Shown: positions 44,029 to 56,823, numbered from the stretch's first letter. The stretch: 64,000 nucleotides of DNA from an uncultured Ruminococcus sp. (GCA_902762615.1 CACWOX010000011.1:1-64000); one strand, 5' to 3'. Notes: generated by a model from the sequence alone, not told the origin. Numbers and translations are program-made.

Positions 44029-44464
44029 CGTATTTGACCGGTATTAACGGTTGAAAAGCTGTTTAAACCACGTTGAATCGCTGTTAAAAACCCAGCCGCC
44101 GTATTTTGCTCAATCTGTTGGCATTTAACCTGATATTTAACAATCAACGTGGAAAGCTGTTAAAGATTGTTAATTGTTGAATACTGTGCAAAACCTTTCC
44201 CACCATATTCAAATCTGATTCAACAGAAAAAGATTTCAAAAATCGCCGTTTTATGAGAATCGAAGAGATTTTTAACAGATTCAACACCCCCTACTGCTGC
44301 TGCTGTACTTAACTTATAATTATTATTATATTCATTTTCAAAATATGACTGCTCCGCGCAGCAAAATTTTTCCTTCGCAGTTTTCCACACTGCACGTTAA
44401 AAACATACACGCTCTTTTCCAATCCCGTTTCCATAAAAATATCCGTGATTTTACAAACTCGCAC
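44029..44464. other. oriC, part 2 (dnaA-dnaN intergenic region)
   Basis: No gene. Contains DnaA boxes TTTTGCACA (minus, 44185-44193) and TTTTCCACA (plus, 44381-44389), an AT-rich tract 44310-44346 that could be the unwinding element, and four copies of GTTGAAT/ATTCAAC (44072, 44176, 44218, 44279) with nearby CTGTTAAA motifs. Together with 42200-42437 it forms the bipartite Firmicutes-type origin. Confidence 0.8.
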
Positions 44465-44493
44465 TTGTATTCATTTACACAATAAGCTATAAT
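44465..44493 (+). promoter_or_regulatory. promoter of dnaN
   Basis: TTGTAT (44465-44470), 17-bp spacer, TATAAT (44488-44493), 38 bp before the dnaN ATG. Confidence 0.75.
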
Positions 44494-44530
44494 AAAAGGT
44501 ACGACAGTAAACTGAAAGGAACGAAATAAT

Positions 44531-45640
44531 ATGAAAATAAAATGCAACCGCGAAATGCTTTCCGACGCTATCAACAAGGTTTCCAGAGCCGTAGCGCTGC
44601 GCTCCACCATGGCAGCATTGGAGGGAATATATTTCCGCACCGAGGAAAGCTCGCTTTATATCTGCGGATACAACCTGGAACTCGGCATATCTACCAAAAT
44701 ACTTGCCAACGTCTACGAGGAAGGCAGCGTTGTTCTTTCCTCCAAACTCTTCTGTGAAATTGTCAGAAAGATGCCCGGAGACGAGCTGGAAATCAACTGC
44801 ACTGAAAATCTGATTACCACCATACGCTCCACCGACGCGGAATATTCTATTATAGGCATATCGGCTTCCGATTTTCCCGAGCTTCCCGTCATTGAGAGCG
44901 ATCACAGGATATCTCTTCCTCAGGGAATGCTCAAATCTATGATTTCACAGACCATTTTTGCAGTCAGCGATAGCGATTCCCGTCCGACCTGCACAGGTTC
45001 TCTCTTTGAAATAACCGAGAACAGAATACGCATTGTCTCAGTGGACGGTTTCCGGCTTGCCATGCGCACCGAAGCGATCACAGGCACTTTCGACACTTCA
45101 TTTATCGTGCCTAAAAAGACGCTCGAGGAATTACTCAAGCTGCTCGAGGACGACGAGGAAAAGCGCGCTGAAATTTGCGCGACCCGCCGACATATCGAAT
45201 TTATGATCAACGGCTGCACCATCATATCCAGACTCATCGAAGGAGATTTTCTCGATTACAACAATGCCATTCCCGCGCAGAATGACAAGGAAGTCAGGGT
45301 CAGCACACGCCGCATGATCGAGGCAAGCGAGCGCATGGGTCTGCTCATCAGCGACGCTATCAAGAGTCCTGTGCGCTGCGTTTTCGGCAATGACGAGATC
45401 ACCTTCAACTGCCGCACAGCGGTAGGCTCGGCAACCGACAGATTTTCCGCCGACGCACCCAACGAGCCTTTGGAGATAGGATTCAACAACCGCTATCTGA
45501 CCGATGCCTTCAGGGCTGTTTCCACCGACGAGGTGCGCCTGATCATCGGTTCTCCGGTCAATCCCGTCAAGGTGCTGCCGCCGGAGGGCGAGAATTTTCT
45601 GTTCTTGCTGCTGCCGGTCAGACTGCAAAAGAACGATTGA
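44531..45640 (+). CDS. dnaN: DNA polymerase III sliding clamp, beta subunit
   Basis: 369 aa with three repeats of the clamp fold (MKIKCNREMLSDAINKVSRA start; C-terminal KVLPPEGENFLFLLLPVRL with the family ending LPVR). A ring dimer tethers the polymerase to DNA. GAAAGGA lies 9 bp before the ATG. In the canonical position between dnaA and yaaA/recF. Confidence 0.98.
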   Translation: MKIKCNREMLSDAINKVSRAVALRSTMAALEGIYFRTEESSLYICGYNLELGISTKILANVYEEGSVVLSSKLFCEIVRKMPGDELEINCTENLITTIRSTDAEYSIIGISASDFPELPVIESDHRISLPQGMLKSMISQTIFAVSDSDSRPTCTGSLFEITENRIRIVSVDGFRLAMRTEAITGTFDTSFIVPKKTLEELLKLLEDDEEKRAEICATRRHIEFMINGCTIISRLIEGDFLDYNNAIPAQNDKEVRVSTRRMIEASERMGLLISDAIKSPVRCVFGNDEITFNCRTAVGSATDRFSADAPNEPLEIGFNNRYLTDAFRAVSTDEVRLIIGSPVNPVKVLPPEGENFLFLLLPVRLQKND

Positions 45641-45695
45641 TTTTTATATTTATTATTGAAAAAATATTTTAATAAAAAATTACGGAGCTGGTTTT

Positions 45696-45926
45696 GTGGA
45701 ACACCGTATTATAAAAATCTCGACCGAGTTTATCAAGCTCGACAGCCTGCTTAAATTCGCCGGAATAGCAGCTGTCGGAGGGGAAGCGAAATTCATGGTG
45801 ACGTCAGGCGCAGTCACGGTCAACGGCGAGGTCTGCACCATGCGCGGCAAAAAAATCCGCCCGGGCGACATTGTCACGATTCCCTGCGACAGCGTGGAGC
45901 TGGAGGTAAAGGGCGTTAGCGTATGA
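45696..45926 (+). CDS. yaaA: S4-domain protein YaaA
   Basis: 76 aa. A compact S4 RNA-binding domain ([27 protein letters not shown]... KKIRPGD), the conserved small protein between dnaN and recF in Firmicutes. Role in ribosome assembly or quality control is suggested by family, not shown. GTG start at 45696 with GGAG upstream. Overlaps the recF ATG by 4 bp (ATGA), coupling their translation. Confidence 0.93.
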   Translation: MEHRIIKISTEFIKLDSLLKFAGIAAVGGEAKFMVTSGAVTVNGEVCTMRGKKIRPGDIVTIPCDSVELEVKGVSV

Positions 45927-47020
45927 TAGCCCGCAGACTTTACACGCAGAATTATCGCAATTTATTTTCAGACGATATAGAATTTGCCGACGGCGTCAAC
46001 GTCATCAGCGGTCAGAACGGACAGGGAAAGACCAACCTGCTTGAGGCGCTCTGCCTTTTCACCGGCGTGCGCTCCTTCAGGGGGGCGAAGAATCTCGAGC
46101 TGATAGCCAAAGGGGAAAAATTTGCCCGCATGGAGCTTGATTTCTTTGCCGAAAAGCGCGAGCAGAGCGCCAGCCTTGTTATCACTGACAAGAAGCAGGC
46201 AACTCTCAACGGGGTCAGGCTGACGGCAGCTACGGGATTTATCGGCAGATTCTGCGCGGTGGTGTTTTCGCCCGACAACATGAGCCTTGTCAAAGGCGGC
46301 TCGACCGAGCGCCGGAGATTCCTCGACGCGGCGATATCCCAGCAGTTTCCGACATATCCGCGGCTGCTGGTGGAATACAACCGCATACTCGCGCAGCGCA
46401 ACGCCTTTCTCAAAAAATCAGCCACGACGGCAGGCTTTGAGTCAATGCTGGAAATATGGGACGAAAATCTCTCCATGACAGGGGCAAAAATCTCCTGCAA
46501 GCGTGCGGAATATGTTTCTCGCCTGAGTGGGAAAGCGGTCGAGATTTTCGACGGCATTTCCTCGGGAAGAGATACCATCGGACTGCGCTATTCATGCAGC
46601 TATTTAAATCCCGAATCGGTGAGCGAGACGGCAGCCGCGTTAAAAAATCAGCTGGAAGCCCATCGCGCCTCCGATCTTGCCCAAGGCTGCACCAATTACG
46701 GCGCTCACAGGGACGACCTGCACATTTCGGTCAATGATATGGCTTCGCGTTCATACGCCTCTCAGGGGCAGAAGCGTTCCTGCGTGCTGGCTCTCAAGCT
46801 GGCGGAGGCGTCGCTGCTGGAGCAGTCGGCAGGGGAGAGACCCATCGCCGTGCTGGACGATGTAATGAGCGAACTGGACGGCTTGCGGCAGGATTACCTT
46901 CTCAATCACATGGACGGCTGGCAGGTGTTTATATCCTGCTGTGACCCGCATACGGTCAAGGGTCTGGACAAGGGACGGATTATTGCCGTAGAAGGCGGGA
47001 AATTTTCCGCCTTGCAATAA
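45923..47020 (+). CDS. recF: DNA replication and repair protein RecF
   Basis: 365 aa SMC-like ATPase: Walker [10 protein letters not shown] (about 31-39), LSxxQ-type signature region around [18 protein letters not shown] and Walker B-type [12 protein letters not shown] near the C terminus. It helps load RecA at gapped DNA with RecO and RecR. Starts inside the yaaA stop and is followed by the remB gene. Confidence 0.96.
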   Translation: MIARRLYTQNYRNLFSDDIEFADGVNVISGQNGQGKTNLLEALCLFTGVRSFRGAKNLELIAKGEKFARMELDFFAEKREQSASLVITDKKQATLNGVRLTAATGFIGRFCAVVFSPDNMSLVKGGSTERRRFLDAAISQQFPTYPRLLVEYNRILAQRNAFLKKSATTAGFESMLEIWDENLSMTGAKISCKRAEYVSRLSGKAVEIFDGISSGRDTIGLRYSCSYLNPESVSETAAALKNQLEAHRASDLAQGCTNYGAHRDDLHISVNDMASRSYASQGQKRSCVLALKLAEASLLEQSAGERPIAVLDDVMSELDGLRQDYLLNHMDGWQVFISCCDPHTVKGLDKGRIIAVEGGKFSALQ

Positions 47021-47073
47021 TGCTTTCAGTATGATTCATTACAGATCTTTCTGATAAAGGGGTTGATCATAAA

Positions 47074-47325
47074 ATGTATCTTCACTTAGGAAACAATTAT
47101 GTGATTCCCGAAAGGGAGATCATCGGTATATTTGACATGGACAACACCACGATATCCAAGCACACACGCAATTTATTGAGGCTTGCGGAAAAGGGCGGCA
47201 AGGTGACGGCTGTTACAAGCGATTTGCCCAAGAGCTTTGTGCTGTGCAGGGACGGCAGCGTTTATTTATGTCAGATTTCCCCCTCAGCGCTTGCAGGACG
47301 TGCCGAACAGGGCATAGGAATATAA
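47074..47325 (+). CDS. remB: extracellular matrix regulator RemB (DUF370)
   Basis: 83 aa. MYLHLGNNYVIPEREIIGIFDMDNTT start and SDLPKSFVL core are typical of the DUF370/RemB (YaaB) family, the small regulator found between recF and gyrB in Firmicutes. In Bacillus RemA/RemB affect matrix and osmoprotection genes. AAAGGGG precedes the ATG. Closed by the terminator at 47335-47378. Confidence 0.9.
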   Translation: MYLHLGNNYVIPEREIIGIFDMDNTTISKHTRNLLRLAEKGGKVTAVTSDLPKSFVLCRDGSVYLCQISPSALAGRAEQGIGI

Positions 47326-47334
47326 TTTCATAGG

Positions 47335-47378
47335 GCGTCATATTTTGAGTGTCACAGCCGAAATATGGCGCTTTTTTT
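47335..47378 (+). terminator. terminator after recF-remB unit
   Basis: 11-bp stem GCGTCATATTT (47335-47345)/AAATATGGCGC (47361-47371), one G-T pair, then T7. Confidence 0.9.
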
Positions 47379-47427
47379 GTTGTAGCAGCTGTTGCGTCGA
47401 ATTATTTGATGACTTTGTTAAAATGTG

Positions 47428-47456
47428 TTGAATTTTACGAGGAAATTTGCTATAAT
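47428..47456 (+). promoter_or_regulatory. promoter of CotH gene
   Basis: TTGAAT (47428-47433), 17-bp spacer, TATAAT (47451-47456). Sigma-A type, with no sporulation-type promoter visible. Confidence 0.75.
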
Positions 47457-47508
47457 TTTAGCAAAACAATACTGTGGTTTACGTTTTTAATGATGGAGGA
47501 AGCTTTTT

Positions 47509-48996
47509 ATGAAAGTCATCTTAAAAATATTAGCCTGTCTGGTCGCCGGATGTATGCTTTTCAGCATCATGACCGCACTGAAAATCAATGCCGATATGCT
47601 TTCGGAGGACAGCGTTCTGATTGACAGCCAGGAGGAACAGCCGGACCAGCAGGCTTTATATGAGGAATTGTTTGATCCGAACAGCGTGGTGGGAATTGAA
47701 ATTCATATTGCCAGGGAGCAGATCGCCGACATTCAGAAGGATTACGAGTATTACAGGAAGCTCAAGGCAAAGTCCACCACCTACCGCATTGCCGACAGCG
47801 TAACGTTCACCGTCAACGGCAGAAAATACGTTATCGAGGAAGTCGGCATACGCATGAAGGGCGAAAATTCGCGCTGCAATTTTTACAATGACATTCTGGG
47901 AATTTACAACCTGATCAATTTGCGCATCAGCTTCAACCAGACCTTTGACGACACAAGCGATTACGGGCTGGACGCAAAGGTCTGGAGCAGCGACCAAGAG
48001 CGTGAGCAGCGCAGGAAACGCACCTTTGCCACATTGAAGTCAATGGAGCTGAAATGGAATCAGACCGCCGACAATACCTATGTGCGCAACCAGTATGTCA
48101 ATGAGGTGTTTCGTTCGTACGGAATTCCGGCGCAGAAATGCTGTCTTTCAACGCTCTCTGTGAGCGGCTGCAAGCTGGGCATTTACAAGATATTTGAACC
48201 GATCGACGAGCAGTTTATTCACCGTAATTTCCCGCAGTCAGACTGGGGAGGAGATCTCTACAAGGCAAGGGGAACCAGCAGCTCAATTGCCGCATTCCTG
48301 CCGGAAAGCACCTATGGAATTGCCAAAAAACAAAAAGCGGAATTCTACAATTATGACCTGAAAACCAATACCGACCAACCAAATCACGAAAGTATGCGGC
48401 AACTGATCGAGGTGGTCAACCGTGAGGGCGTCACCAAAGATGAAATTGACAAAGTGGCGGACACAGATGAGCTTGCGCTTTTTCTCGCCATAAATTTTGC
48501 GATGGGAAATCAGGACGATATGCGTTGCAATTATAACAATTACTTCGTATATTTCCGCAAAAGTGACGGAAAGGCGGTATTTATTCCCTACGACTGCGAA
48601 ATAGTGATGGGTGACATATATTCATGGAACCCGCCGGGAAACGGCATGACAGAGCTTTCCCCGTATTTTATGCAGCATGCCGATTTCGACTTTGAGCAGG
48701 CAAATCCCTTAGTGTGTCAGGTCATTACCAGAAATGGCTGTTACAATGGCAAATATCAGTCCTTCCTGCGTGAAATTGCCCAAAGCAAATGGATGAAAGC
48801 CGAAACATTCCGCAGCTATTACAATCCCGCCGCGGCCAATTACGGCGACAAGGTCATTTCAAAATACAATTTCATGAGTACGATGAATATGAATCTCGAA
48901 TTTTCGTTGGAAGGCGGCGATCAATGCAACGGCAACATGTCGGTTGAGGAATTCATGGAAAAGATGAAGAAAAACATCATGGAAAATACCGACTGA
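47509..48996 (+). CDS. CotH kinase family protein, exported
   Basis: 495 aa. A hydrophobic N-terminal segment (LVAGC at 11-15 resembles a lipobox, but the hydrophobic residues continue, so an anchor is equally possible) precedes a CotH domain. Kinase-like motifs: IEEVGIRMKGENS (about 110-122), the FLAINFAMGNQDD catalytic-loop region (about 326-338) and IPYDCEIVMG for the metal site. CotH phosphorylates serines of spore-coat proteins; here a sigma-A promoter and outer location point to a surface, non-sporulation role. Inserted between remB and gyrB. Confidence 0.85.
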   Translation: MKVILKILACLVAGCMLFSIMTALKINADMLSEDSVLIDSQEEQPDQQALYEELFDPNSVVGIEIHIAREQIADIQKDYEYYRKLKAKSTTYRIADSVTFTVNGRKYVIEEVGIRMKGENSRCNFYNDILGIYNLINLRISFNQTFDDTSDYGLDAKVWSSDQEREQRRKRTFATLKSMELKWNQTADNTYVRNQYVNEVFRSYGIPAQKCCLSTLSVSGCKLGIYKIFEPIDEQFIHRNFPQSDWGGDLYKARGTSSSIAAFLPESTYGIAKKQKAEFYNYDLKTNTDQPNHESMRQLIEVVNREGVTKDEIDKVADTDELALFLAINFAMGNQDDMRCNYNNYFVYFRKSDGKAVFIPYDCEIVMGDIYSWNPPGNGMTELSPYFMQHADFDFEQANPLVCQVITRNGCYNGKYQSFLREIAQSKWMKAETFRSYYNPAAANYGDKVISKYNFMSTMNMNLEFSLEGGDQCNGNMSVEEFMEKMKKNIMENTD

Positions 48997-49148
48997 TGGA
49001 CAAATCGGATGTGCCTGAGCAGGAGAGAATTTGTGTAAGGTTTTTACTCGGTTGCAGCAAATGAATCAACCCAAAAGCGTTCAATATTATTAGTATTAAT
49101 ATACTAATAAATAGCGCAAAAATTTATAAATTAAGTATGGCAATTTTT

Positions 49149-51362
<2,214 letters not shown>

Positions 51363-51792
51363 CGCTCATGTTCGTTCGCTCAAAGAATGAAGAATAAAAA
51401 ATATTTTTAACCATACGCAAAATACAATTCCACATCGCGATATGCCCGCCAATCGGAAGATTTTGACAGTCTGAGTGGAGAATCCTGTAAAAACGGTGGA
51501 AAACTCGGTGGAAAAGGTTGATAACTTACTGTAATATTCAAAATTGAGGTATTCAGAATAACTCTATGTAATATCAAATAATTAAAATACAGGAAGTTTC
51601 AAGAGTTTTAACCGAGTTTTCCACAAAGTTATGTTGAATTAAAGTGGATTGACGGGGAAAATCAGAGAATTATTAAAAACTCAGTTGAACTTAGTGGAAA
51701 ACTGTGGTAAACATATCAGATTATTACAAATCGTAACGCACCCATCTTAAAAAGTTATTAACAAATGCAGCGCAAGGGAGATTTTCAAAAAA
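51363..51792. other. non-coding spacer with DnaA-box-like cluster
   Basis: 430 bp without a gene. Holds one consensus DnaA box TTTTCCACA (51617-51625) and four one-mismatch boxes: GGTGGAAAA (51495-51503 and 51507-51515, 12 bp apart), AGTGGAAAA (51693-51701) and TGTGGTAAA (51703-51711), the last four in inverse orientation. It begins with a sequence shared with 59146-59178. Confidence 0.6.
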
Positions 51793-52953
51793 ATGGACAA
51801 TGAAACGCTTCAGAATCAGCCGACTGCCGCGCCTGATTTACCTGAAAATGATGAAAAACCTGCAATAAAAATCAAATACAAAATCACCGAGCAGGATTTT
51901 ATGACCCAGATGGATTTTATGATTAAAAAGACCGTTTCCGGAATGAAGCTCAAAAGCCGGTTCATGCTCTGCGCTTCGGTTCTGTTGATCGTGCTGCTAT
52001 TGGCGATGATTGACTGGCGAGGATATCTGCCGATCATCATTATTCTTCTATTTCTGGCGGTTTTGCTTTTGGGATTAAACCAAATATTTGTTTTCATTCT
52101 CAGAATGGCTAATGCCAAAAACGTAAAGGAACGTAGAAAAGCAGGTGAATTTGATTCTCCGATTGAAGCCTCCTTTTATCCCGATCGGATGACGGTTACC
52201 GGAGCTGCCACTCACACCGTGTTCCAATGGAACGAAATGACCGGTGCATATGAAGTCGCTGACGGTCTTTACATTGTGCATCAGCAATACAGGTATTTTT
52301 ATATTCCCGCCCGATTTTTCGATAAGAATACATCAGCCGCTGTGATGGACATTTTACAGCAGATTCTTGGCAAAAAATTCAGCCGTGACGCTCAGATGAA
52401 TCTTCCCGAAGCTGCCGAAAATCCCGGAGAGGCGGTGAAGCCCGCAGCGGAGGAAGGCGAGCCGGCATTCCGATATGATTTTGCCATGACAGGCAAGGAC
52501 ATGACAGCGGTTTCGGGTCGCAGCAGCAGGATCATGCTGGCTGCCGTGGGAGCGGTCATCGCGGCAATATGCGGTAGCTGGGCTTACGGCTCGATGAAAA
52601 ACGGAAATACGTATTACGCAGTGCTTGCCGTATTGGTTTGTGTTATTATGATCGTCGTGTTTGTATCGACATATAACAAAAAGATGAATGCGGCAAATTT
52701 CCCGACCAAAAACATCAGCCTGCGCTGGTACGGCGACCATGTGACGGTCGTGACCTATCAGGAGGACGAAGCGACAAACCTCGTACCGTACTCAAAGCTG
52801 AAGAAAATAAAAAGGCAGGGAAATCTCACTGTAATGCTATTCAAGGATAATACCTTTCTCTATGTTCCGCAATCATCCTTTTCCGATGACGCAGAAAGGG
52901 CAAAATTCGAGGAGTTTTTGAAGGAGAAGATTATAAAATATTTCAAACAGTAA
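51793..52953 (+). CDS. YcxB-like membrane protein, duplicated domain (copy 1)
   Basis: 386 aa. Two halves, each with a membrane pair and an outer or inner beta domain of YcxB type: first half residues 25-200 (helices about 56-75 and 78-103, then FYPDRMTVTG ... YFYIPARFFD), second half 225-386 (helices about 252-270 and 276-295, then LRWYGDHVTVVTYQ ... TFLYVPQSSFS). YcxB-like proteins have no assigned function. AAGGGAG precedes the ATG. Paralogue of the next gene, 57 bp away; both sit between gyrB and gyrA. Confidence 0.75.
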   Translation: MDNETLQNQPTAAPDLPENDEKPAIKIKYKITEQDFMTQMDFMIKKTVSGMKLKSRFMLCASVLLIVLLLAMIDWRGYLPIIIILLFLAVLLLGLNQIFVFILRMANAKNVKERRKAGEFDSPIEASFYPDRMTVTGAATHTVFQWNEMTGAYEVADGLYIVHQQYRYFYIPARFFDKNTSAAVMDILQQILGKKFSRDAQMNLPEAAENPGEAVKPAAEEGEPAFRYDFAMTGKDMTAVSGRSSRIMLAAVGAVIAAICGSWAYGSMKNGNTYYAVLAVLVCVIMIVVFVSTYNKKMNAANFPTKNISLRWYGDHVTVVTYQEDEATNLVPYSKLKKIKRQGNLTVMLFKDNTFLYVPQSSFSDDAERAKFEEFLKEKIIKYFKQ

Positions 52954-53010
52954 TATTTATATTAAAAATTACAATTTTAATATAATAGGAATATAAGGAG
53001 TTACTGAATT

Positions 53011-54222
53011 ATGGACACAACGCTTCAAGAATCTGAAGCACCTGAGATGGTCAACGAACAGCCTTTGTTTGAATTAAGGTATCGAATGACCGCACAGGAT
53101 TACTCGCTTTTGTGCCGGAATGTTGAAAAAACGTTTCATCCTCCCAAAAAAGAACAGACAGCTTCTCTCAATAAAAAGCGGCAGGATCATACCGGACTGA
53201 TCGGACTGCTTGTAATATGGCTGCTCCTGATGCTGCTGGTTGTCATAAATAATCCCACCGATACAGGGGGCATCAGCAAGGCGATATTAGGCGCGGCTGT
53301 GGTGTTGTGGCTTTGGTTTTATTTTTTGCTTATGAAAAAGCGGAAACACAAGGTTTCCGCCAAAAAAGAAGCGTATATTGAGGAAAACAAGAGCGAAGCC
53401 GACCGTCCTTACAGGATGGCAATATACGCCGACAGAATGGAAATCCTTTGTCCTACCTTTCATTATATATTTAATGCCGAAGAGTGCCGTAGAGTGATCG
53501 TCTTTTCTGAGGGCGTTTATTTACATTGCGGCACAAGCCTTTGCTTTTACATTCCTGCAAGATTTTTTGACAGCGAAGTCTACGATTCCTTCTGTCAGGC
53601 GATAGATGAAAGCGACATTCCCCGTTATTTTGCGGAGTTCGAGCAGATGACGCTGAATGAATCCAGAGAAATCGTCACAGATGAAATAGAGGATATTTCA
53701 GACCCGGCAGCGGAAAAACTTCCTCCGCGTTTCAGCTTCGCCTCTACGACGGAAAGAAAATATGTGACAAGACCCAAAAAACGCTGGGCGGTAAAAATAC
53801 TGTGGTCGGTGTTGTGGCGCTCGGCGCTTGCCGTGCTGATGTTATGGCTTCGACCTGACGCGTGGTATCTGCGTTGTATCTGTGAAACACTGGGCGTCAT
53901 ACTGTTGCTTCACTCTCTGCTGTATATCATCGCTATGGTGAGAATGCTTCGGCGTATGGAAAAATTTACGCCGTGTAAAATGAAAATCGGTTTTTACAAT
54001 GAGTATTATTCAGTCGAATCAAAATACGGAACGATACATTATGATTACAGTGTAATAGCTGACGTAAAAAAACACGGGAATGCTGTTTATTTATATCATA
54101 AAGACAGTCATTTCACATATATACCGCGTTCCGCATCTCAGAGCAAAGAGGAATTTGTCGGGATCGAGCGGTTTTTGAAAGAAAAAATGAATGAACATTC
54201 AAATAAAAATTCCAAATTGTAA
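53011..54222 (+). CDS. YcxB-like membrane protein, duplicated domain (copy 2)
   Basis: 403 aa, same plan as the preceding gene: first half with helices about 64-84 and 88-107, then MAIYADRMEILCP ... LCFYIPARFFDSE; second half with helices about 271-290 and 293-313, then MKIGFYNEYYSVESKYG ... HFTYIPRSASQ. Sequence identity with copy 1 is modest, so the duplication is old. Ends 46 bp before gyrA. The translation start follows AAGGAG (52995-53000). Function unknown. Confidence 0.75.
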   Translation: MDTTLQESEAPEMVNEQPLFELRYRMTAQDYSLLCRNVEKTFHPPKKEQTASLNKKRQDHTGLIGLLVIWLLLMLLVVINNPTDTGGISKAILGAAVVLWLWFYFLLMKKRKHKVSAKKEAYIEENKSEADRPYRMAIYADRMEILCPTFHYIFNAEECRRVIVFSEGVYLHCGTSLCFYIPARFFDSEVYDSFCQAIDESDIPRYFAEFEQMTLNESREIVTDEIEDISDPAAEKLPPRFSFASTTERKYVTRPKKRWAVKILWSVLWRSALAVLMLWLRPDAWYLRCICETLGVILLLHSLLYIIAMVRMLRRMEKFTPCKMKIGFYNEYYSVESKYGTIHYDYSVIADVKKHGNAVYLYHKDSHFTYIPRSASQSKEEFVGIERFLKEKMNEHSNKNSKL

Positions 54223-54268
54223 TAATTACACTTAAAATTACAAAATAAACAACAGGGAGATACAGCCA

Positions 54269-56779
54269 ATGGAATATGAAGGTCATGAAAACCAAAAAAT
54301 CATAGAGGTCGACATCAATCACGAAATGAAGGATTCCTTCCTTGCCTATTCGATGTCGGTCATCGTGCAGAGAGCTTTGCCGGATGTGCGAGACGGCTTG
54401 AAGCCGGTTCACAGGCGAATTCTTTACACAATGTTCGAGGACGGACTCTATCCCGAACGCGCCTACAAGAAGTGCGCCACCACCGTCGGCGCCGTGCTGG
54501 GTCGCTATCATCCTCACGGTGATGCCTCGGTGTATGACGCGTTGGTACGACTGGCGCAGGATTTCTCAATGAGATACATGCTGGTTGACGGACACGGCAA
54601 CTTCGGTTCCGTGGACGGCGATCCGCCTGCCGCCTACCGTTACACCGAAGCCAAGATGAGCAAAATCGCAATGGAAATGCTCACCGATATAGACAAGGAA
54701 ACGGTTGATTTTACCAACAACTTCGATGATTCTCACCAGGAACCGACGGTTCTTCCGTCGCGCTATCCGAATCTGCTGGTCAATGGCTCGACGGGAATTG
54801 CGGTCGGCATGGCAACCAACATCGCGCCCCATAATTTAAGGGAGACAATTGACGCGGTCTGTCTGCTGCTGAAAAATCCTGACGCGACGCTCGACGAGCT
54901 GATGGAGTGCATCAAGGGTCCCGACTTCCCGACCGGCGGTATCATTATGGGGCGTGCCGGAATTCGTGCGGCATATGCCACCGGACGCGGCAAAATCACC
55001 GTCCGCGCCAAGGCTGAAATTGTCGAACGTCCCAACGGACGCTATCAGATCGTCGTCACCGAGCTGCCTTATCAGGTCAATAAAGCCCGACTGATCGAGA
55101 GCATCAGCGACCTCGTCAAGGAAAAGAAGCTGGAAGGCATCAGCAACTGCGACGACCATTCCGACCGCGAGGGTATGAGAATCACCATCGACGTCAAGCG
55201 CGACGCTTCTCCGAATGTGGTGCTCAATAACCTTTTCAAAAATACACAGATGCAGATCACCTTTGGCGCGATTCACCTTGCTATCGTGGACGGCGTGCCG
55301 AGAACGCTTACACTCAAGCAGATGCTCGAATACTACATCAAGCACCAGCTCGAGGTGATTCTGCGCCGAACCATTTACGATCTCAAAAAGGCAAAGGAAC
55401 GCGCCCATATCCTCGAAGCATTGAAGGTGGCGCTCGATTTCATCGACGAAGTGATCGCCATTCTGCGTTCGTCCAAGAATATCCCCGAAGGCAAGCAGCG
55501 ACTCATGGATCGCTTTGGCTTTGACGAGGTGCAGGCACAGGCAATCGTGCAGATGCGTCTCGCACAGCTCACCGGCATGGAGAAGGAAAAGCTCGAAGCC
55601 GAGTTGAAAGCCCTTCTGGAAAAAATCGAGGACTGCAACGACATCATAGCGCGCGAGGAACGCCGCCGTGACATCATTATGGAGGAATCTGAGGAAATAG
55701 CCCGTAAATACGCCGACGAACGCCGCACGGCAATTGAGACGATTTCGGGCGAAATGGATATTGAAGACCTCATCAAGGAAGAGGACTGCGTGATTACCTT
55801 CACCGCCTTCGGCTATGTCAAGCGCCAGAAGCTGGACACCTACCAGCTCCAGCACAGAGGCGGCAGAGGCGTCAGCGGAATGGCGCGGCGTGAAGAGGAC
55901 GTTCCCACCGAAATGTTCATCACGTCGACCCATGACTATGTCATGTTCTTCTCCGACAGAGGACGCGTTTATCGTCTGAAAGGTTACGAAATTCCCGAAG
56001 GCTCACGCTCTTCCAAGGGTATTAATATAGTCAACCTGCTTCCGCTCGAGGGCGATGAAAAGATCACCGAAATGATCCGCGTTCTGAAAAACTACGATCA
56101 TGAGATGTATCTGGTCATGGTCACAAAGAACGGACTCATCAAGCGCACAGCGCTCAGTGAATTCAGCAATATCCGCAAGAAGGGATTGATTGCACTGAGT
56201 CTGCGCGACGATGATTCTCTTGTCTGGACCCGCCTGACCAACGGCACCAATGAGCTTCTTGTCGCAACCAAGGGCGGCTATGCGATCCGCTTCAACGAGA
56301 ACGACATCAGGGCAATGGGTCGTGGCGCAGCAGGCGTTCATGCCATCAGACTGCGTGAGGGCGATCAGGTTGTCGGAATGTCGATACTGCGCGAGGGCGG
56401 CAGGGTGCTGACCGTCAGCGAAACGGGCTACGGCAGATTGACCCCCATTTCCGACTACCGCCTGCAAAGCCGCGGCGGTATGGGCATCAAGAATTACCGC
56501 GCTGAAAACGGCGATGTGGCAGCAATCCGCGTTGTGGACGATGACGACGACGTTATCATTATCAACAGCTCCGGCGTTATCATCCGCATTGCGGTCAGCG
56601 AAATCAGAGAATGTTCGCGTCCGAGTAAAGGCGTCCGCGTGATGAAGATCGAGGACGGCGGCAAGGTTGTCGCGTTGGCGAGAGTCAAGCACGAGGAAGG
56701 CGAGCAGACCGATTCCGTAGACAACACTGCGGAAGAAGAGGCGGAAGAAAGCAGCAGCGAAGCGGAAATTGAAGAATAA
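54269..56779 (+). CDS. gyrA: DNA gyrase subunit A
   Basis: 836 aa. The catalytic Tyr is in YRYTEAKM (about 118-125), the quinolone-resistance region is [16 protein letters not shown], and the C-terminal beta-pinwheel carries the GyrA box QHRGGRG (about 529-535), a variant of QRRGGKG; the box distinguishes it from ParC. The acidic tail ends [11 protein letters not shown]. Introduces negative supercoils with GyrB. AGGGAGA precedes the ATG. Closed by the terminator at 56824-56863; the gyrB-YcxB-YcxB-gyrA set may be one transcript. Confidence 0.97.
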   Translation: MEYEGHENQKIIEVDINHEMKDSFLAYSMSVIVQRALPDVRDGLKPVHRRILYTMFEDGLYPERAYKKCATTVGAVLGRYHPHGDASVYDALVRLAQDFSMRYMLVDGHGNFGSVDGDPPAAYRYTEAKMSKIAMEMLTDIDKETVDFTNNFDDSHQEPTVLPSRYPNLLVNGSTGIAVGMATNIAPHNLRETIDAVCLLLKNPDATLDELMECIKGPDFPTGGIIMGRAGIRAAYATGRGKITVRAKAEIVERPNGRYQIVVTELPYQVNKARLIESISDLVKEKKLEGISNCDDHSDREGMRITIDVKRDASPNVVLNNLFKNTQMQITFGAIHLAIVDGVPRTLTLKQMLEYYIKHQLEVILRRTIYDLKKAKERAHILEALKVALDFIDEVIAILRSSKNIPEGKQRLMDRFGFDEVQAQAIVQMRLAQLTGMEKEKLEAELKALLEKIEDCNDIIAREERRRDIIMEESEEIARKYADERRTAIETISGEMDIEDLIKEEDCVITFTAFGYVKRQKLDTYQLQHRGGRGVSGMARREEDVPTEMFITSTHDYVMFFSDRGRVYRLKGYEIPEGSRSSKGINIVNLLPLEGDEKITEMIRVLKNYDHEMYLVMVTKNGLIKRTALSEFSNIRKKGLIALSLRDDDSLVWTRLTNGTNELLVATKGGYAIRFNENDIRAMGRGAAGVHAIRLREGDQVVGMSILREGGRVLTVSETGYGRLTPISDYRLQSRGGMGIKNYRAENGDVAAIRVVDDDDDVIIINSSGVIIRIAVSEIRECSRPSKGVRVMKIEDGGKVVALARVKHEEGEQTDSVDNTAEEEAEESSSEAEIEE

Positions 56780-56785
56780 TAATGA

Positions 56786-56813
56786 AATAAACAATAAATA
56801 ATAAGCAATAAAC
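56786..56813. repeat. 7-bp tandem repeats after gyrA stop
   Basis: AATAAAC, AATAAAT, AATAAGC, AATAAAC in phase, starting 7 bp after the gyrA stop codon. Confidence 0.85.
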
Positions 56814-56823
56814 AAAAAAACAT

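Noticed and set aside
54836-55933. 365-codon minus-strand frame inside gyrA
   Set aside because: Antisense shadow of a universally conserved gene; no ribosome site and no family.
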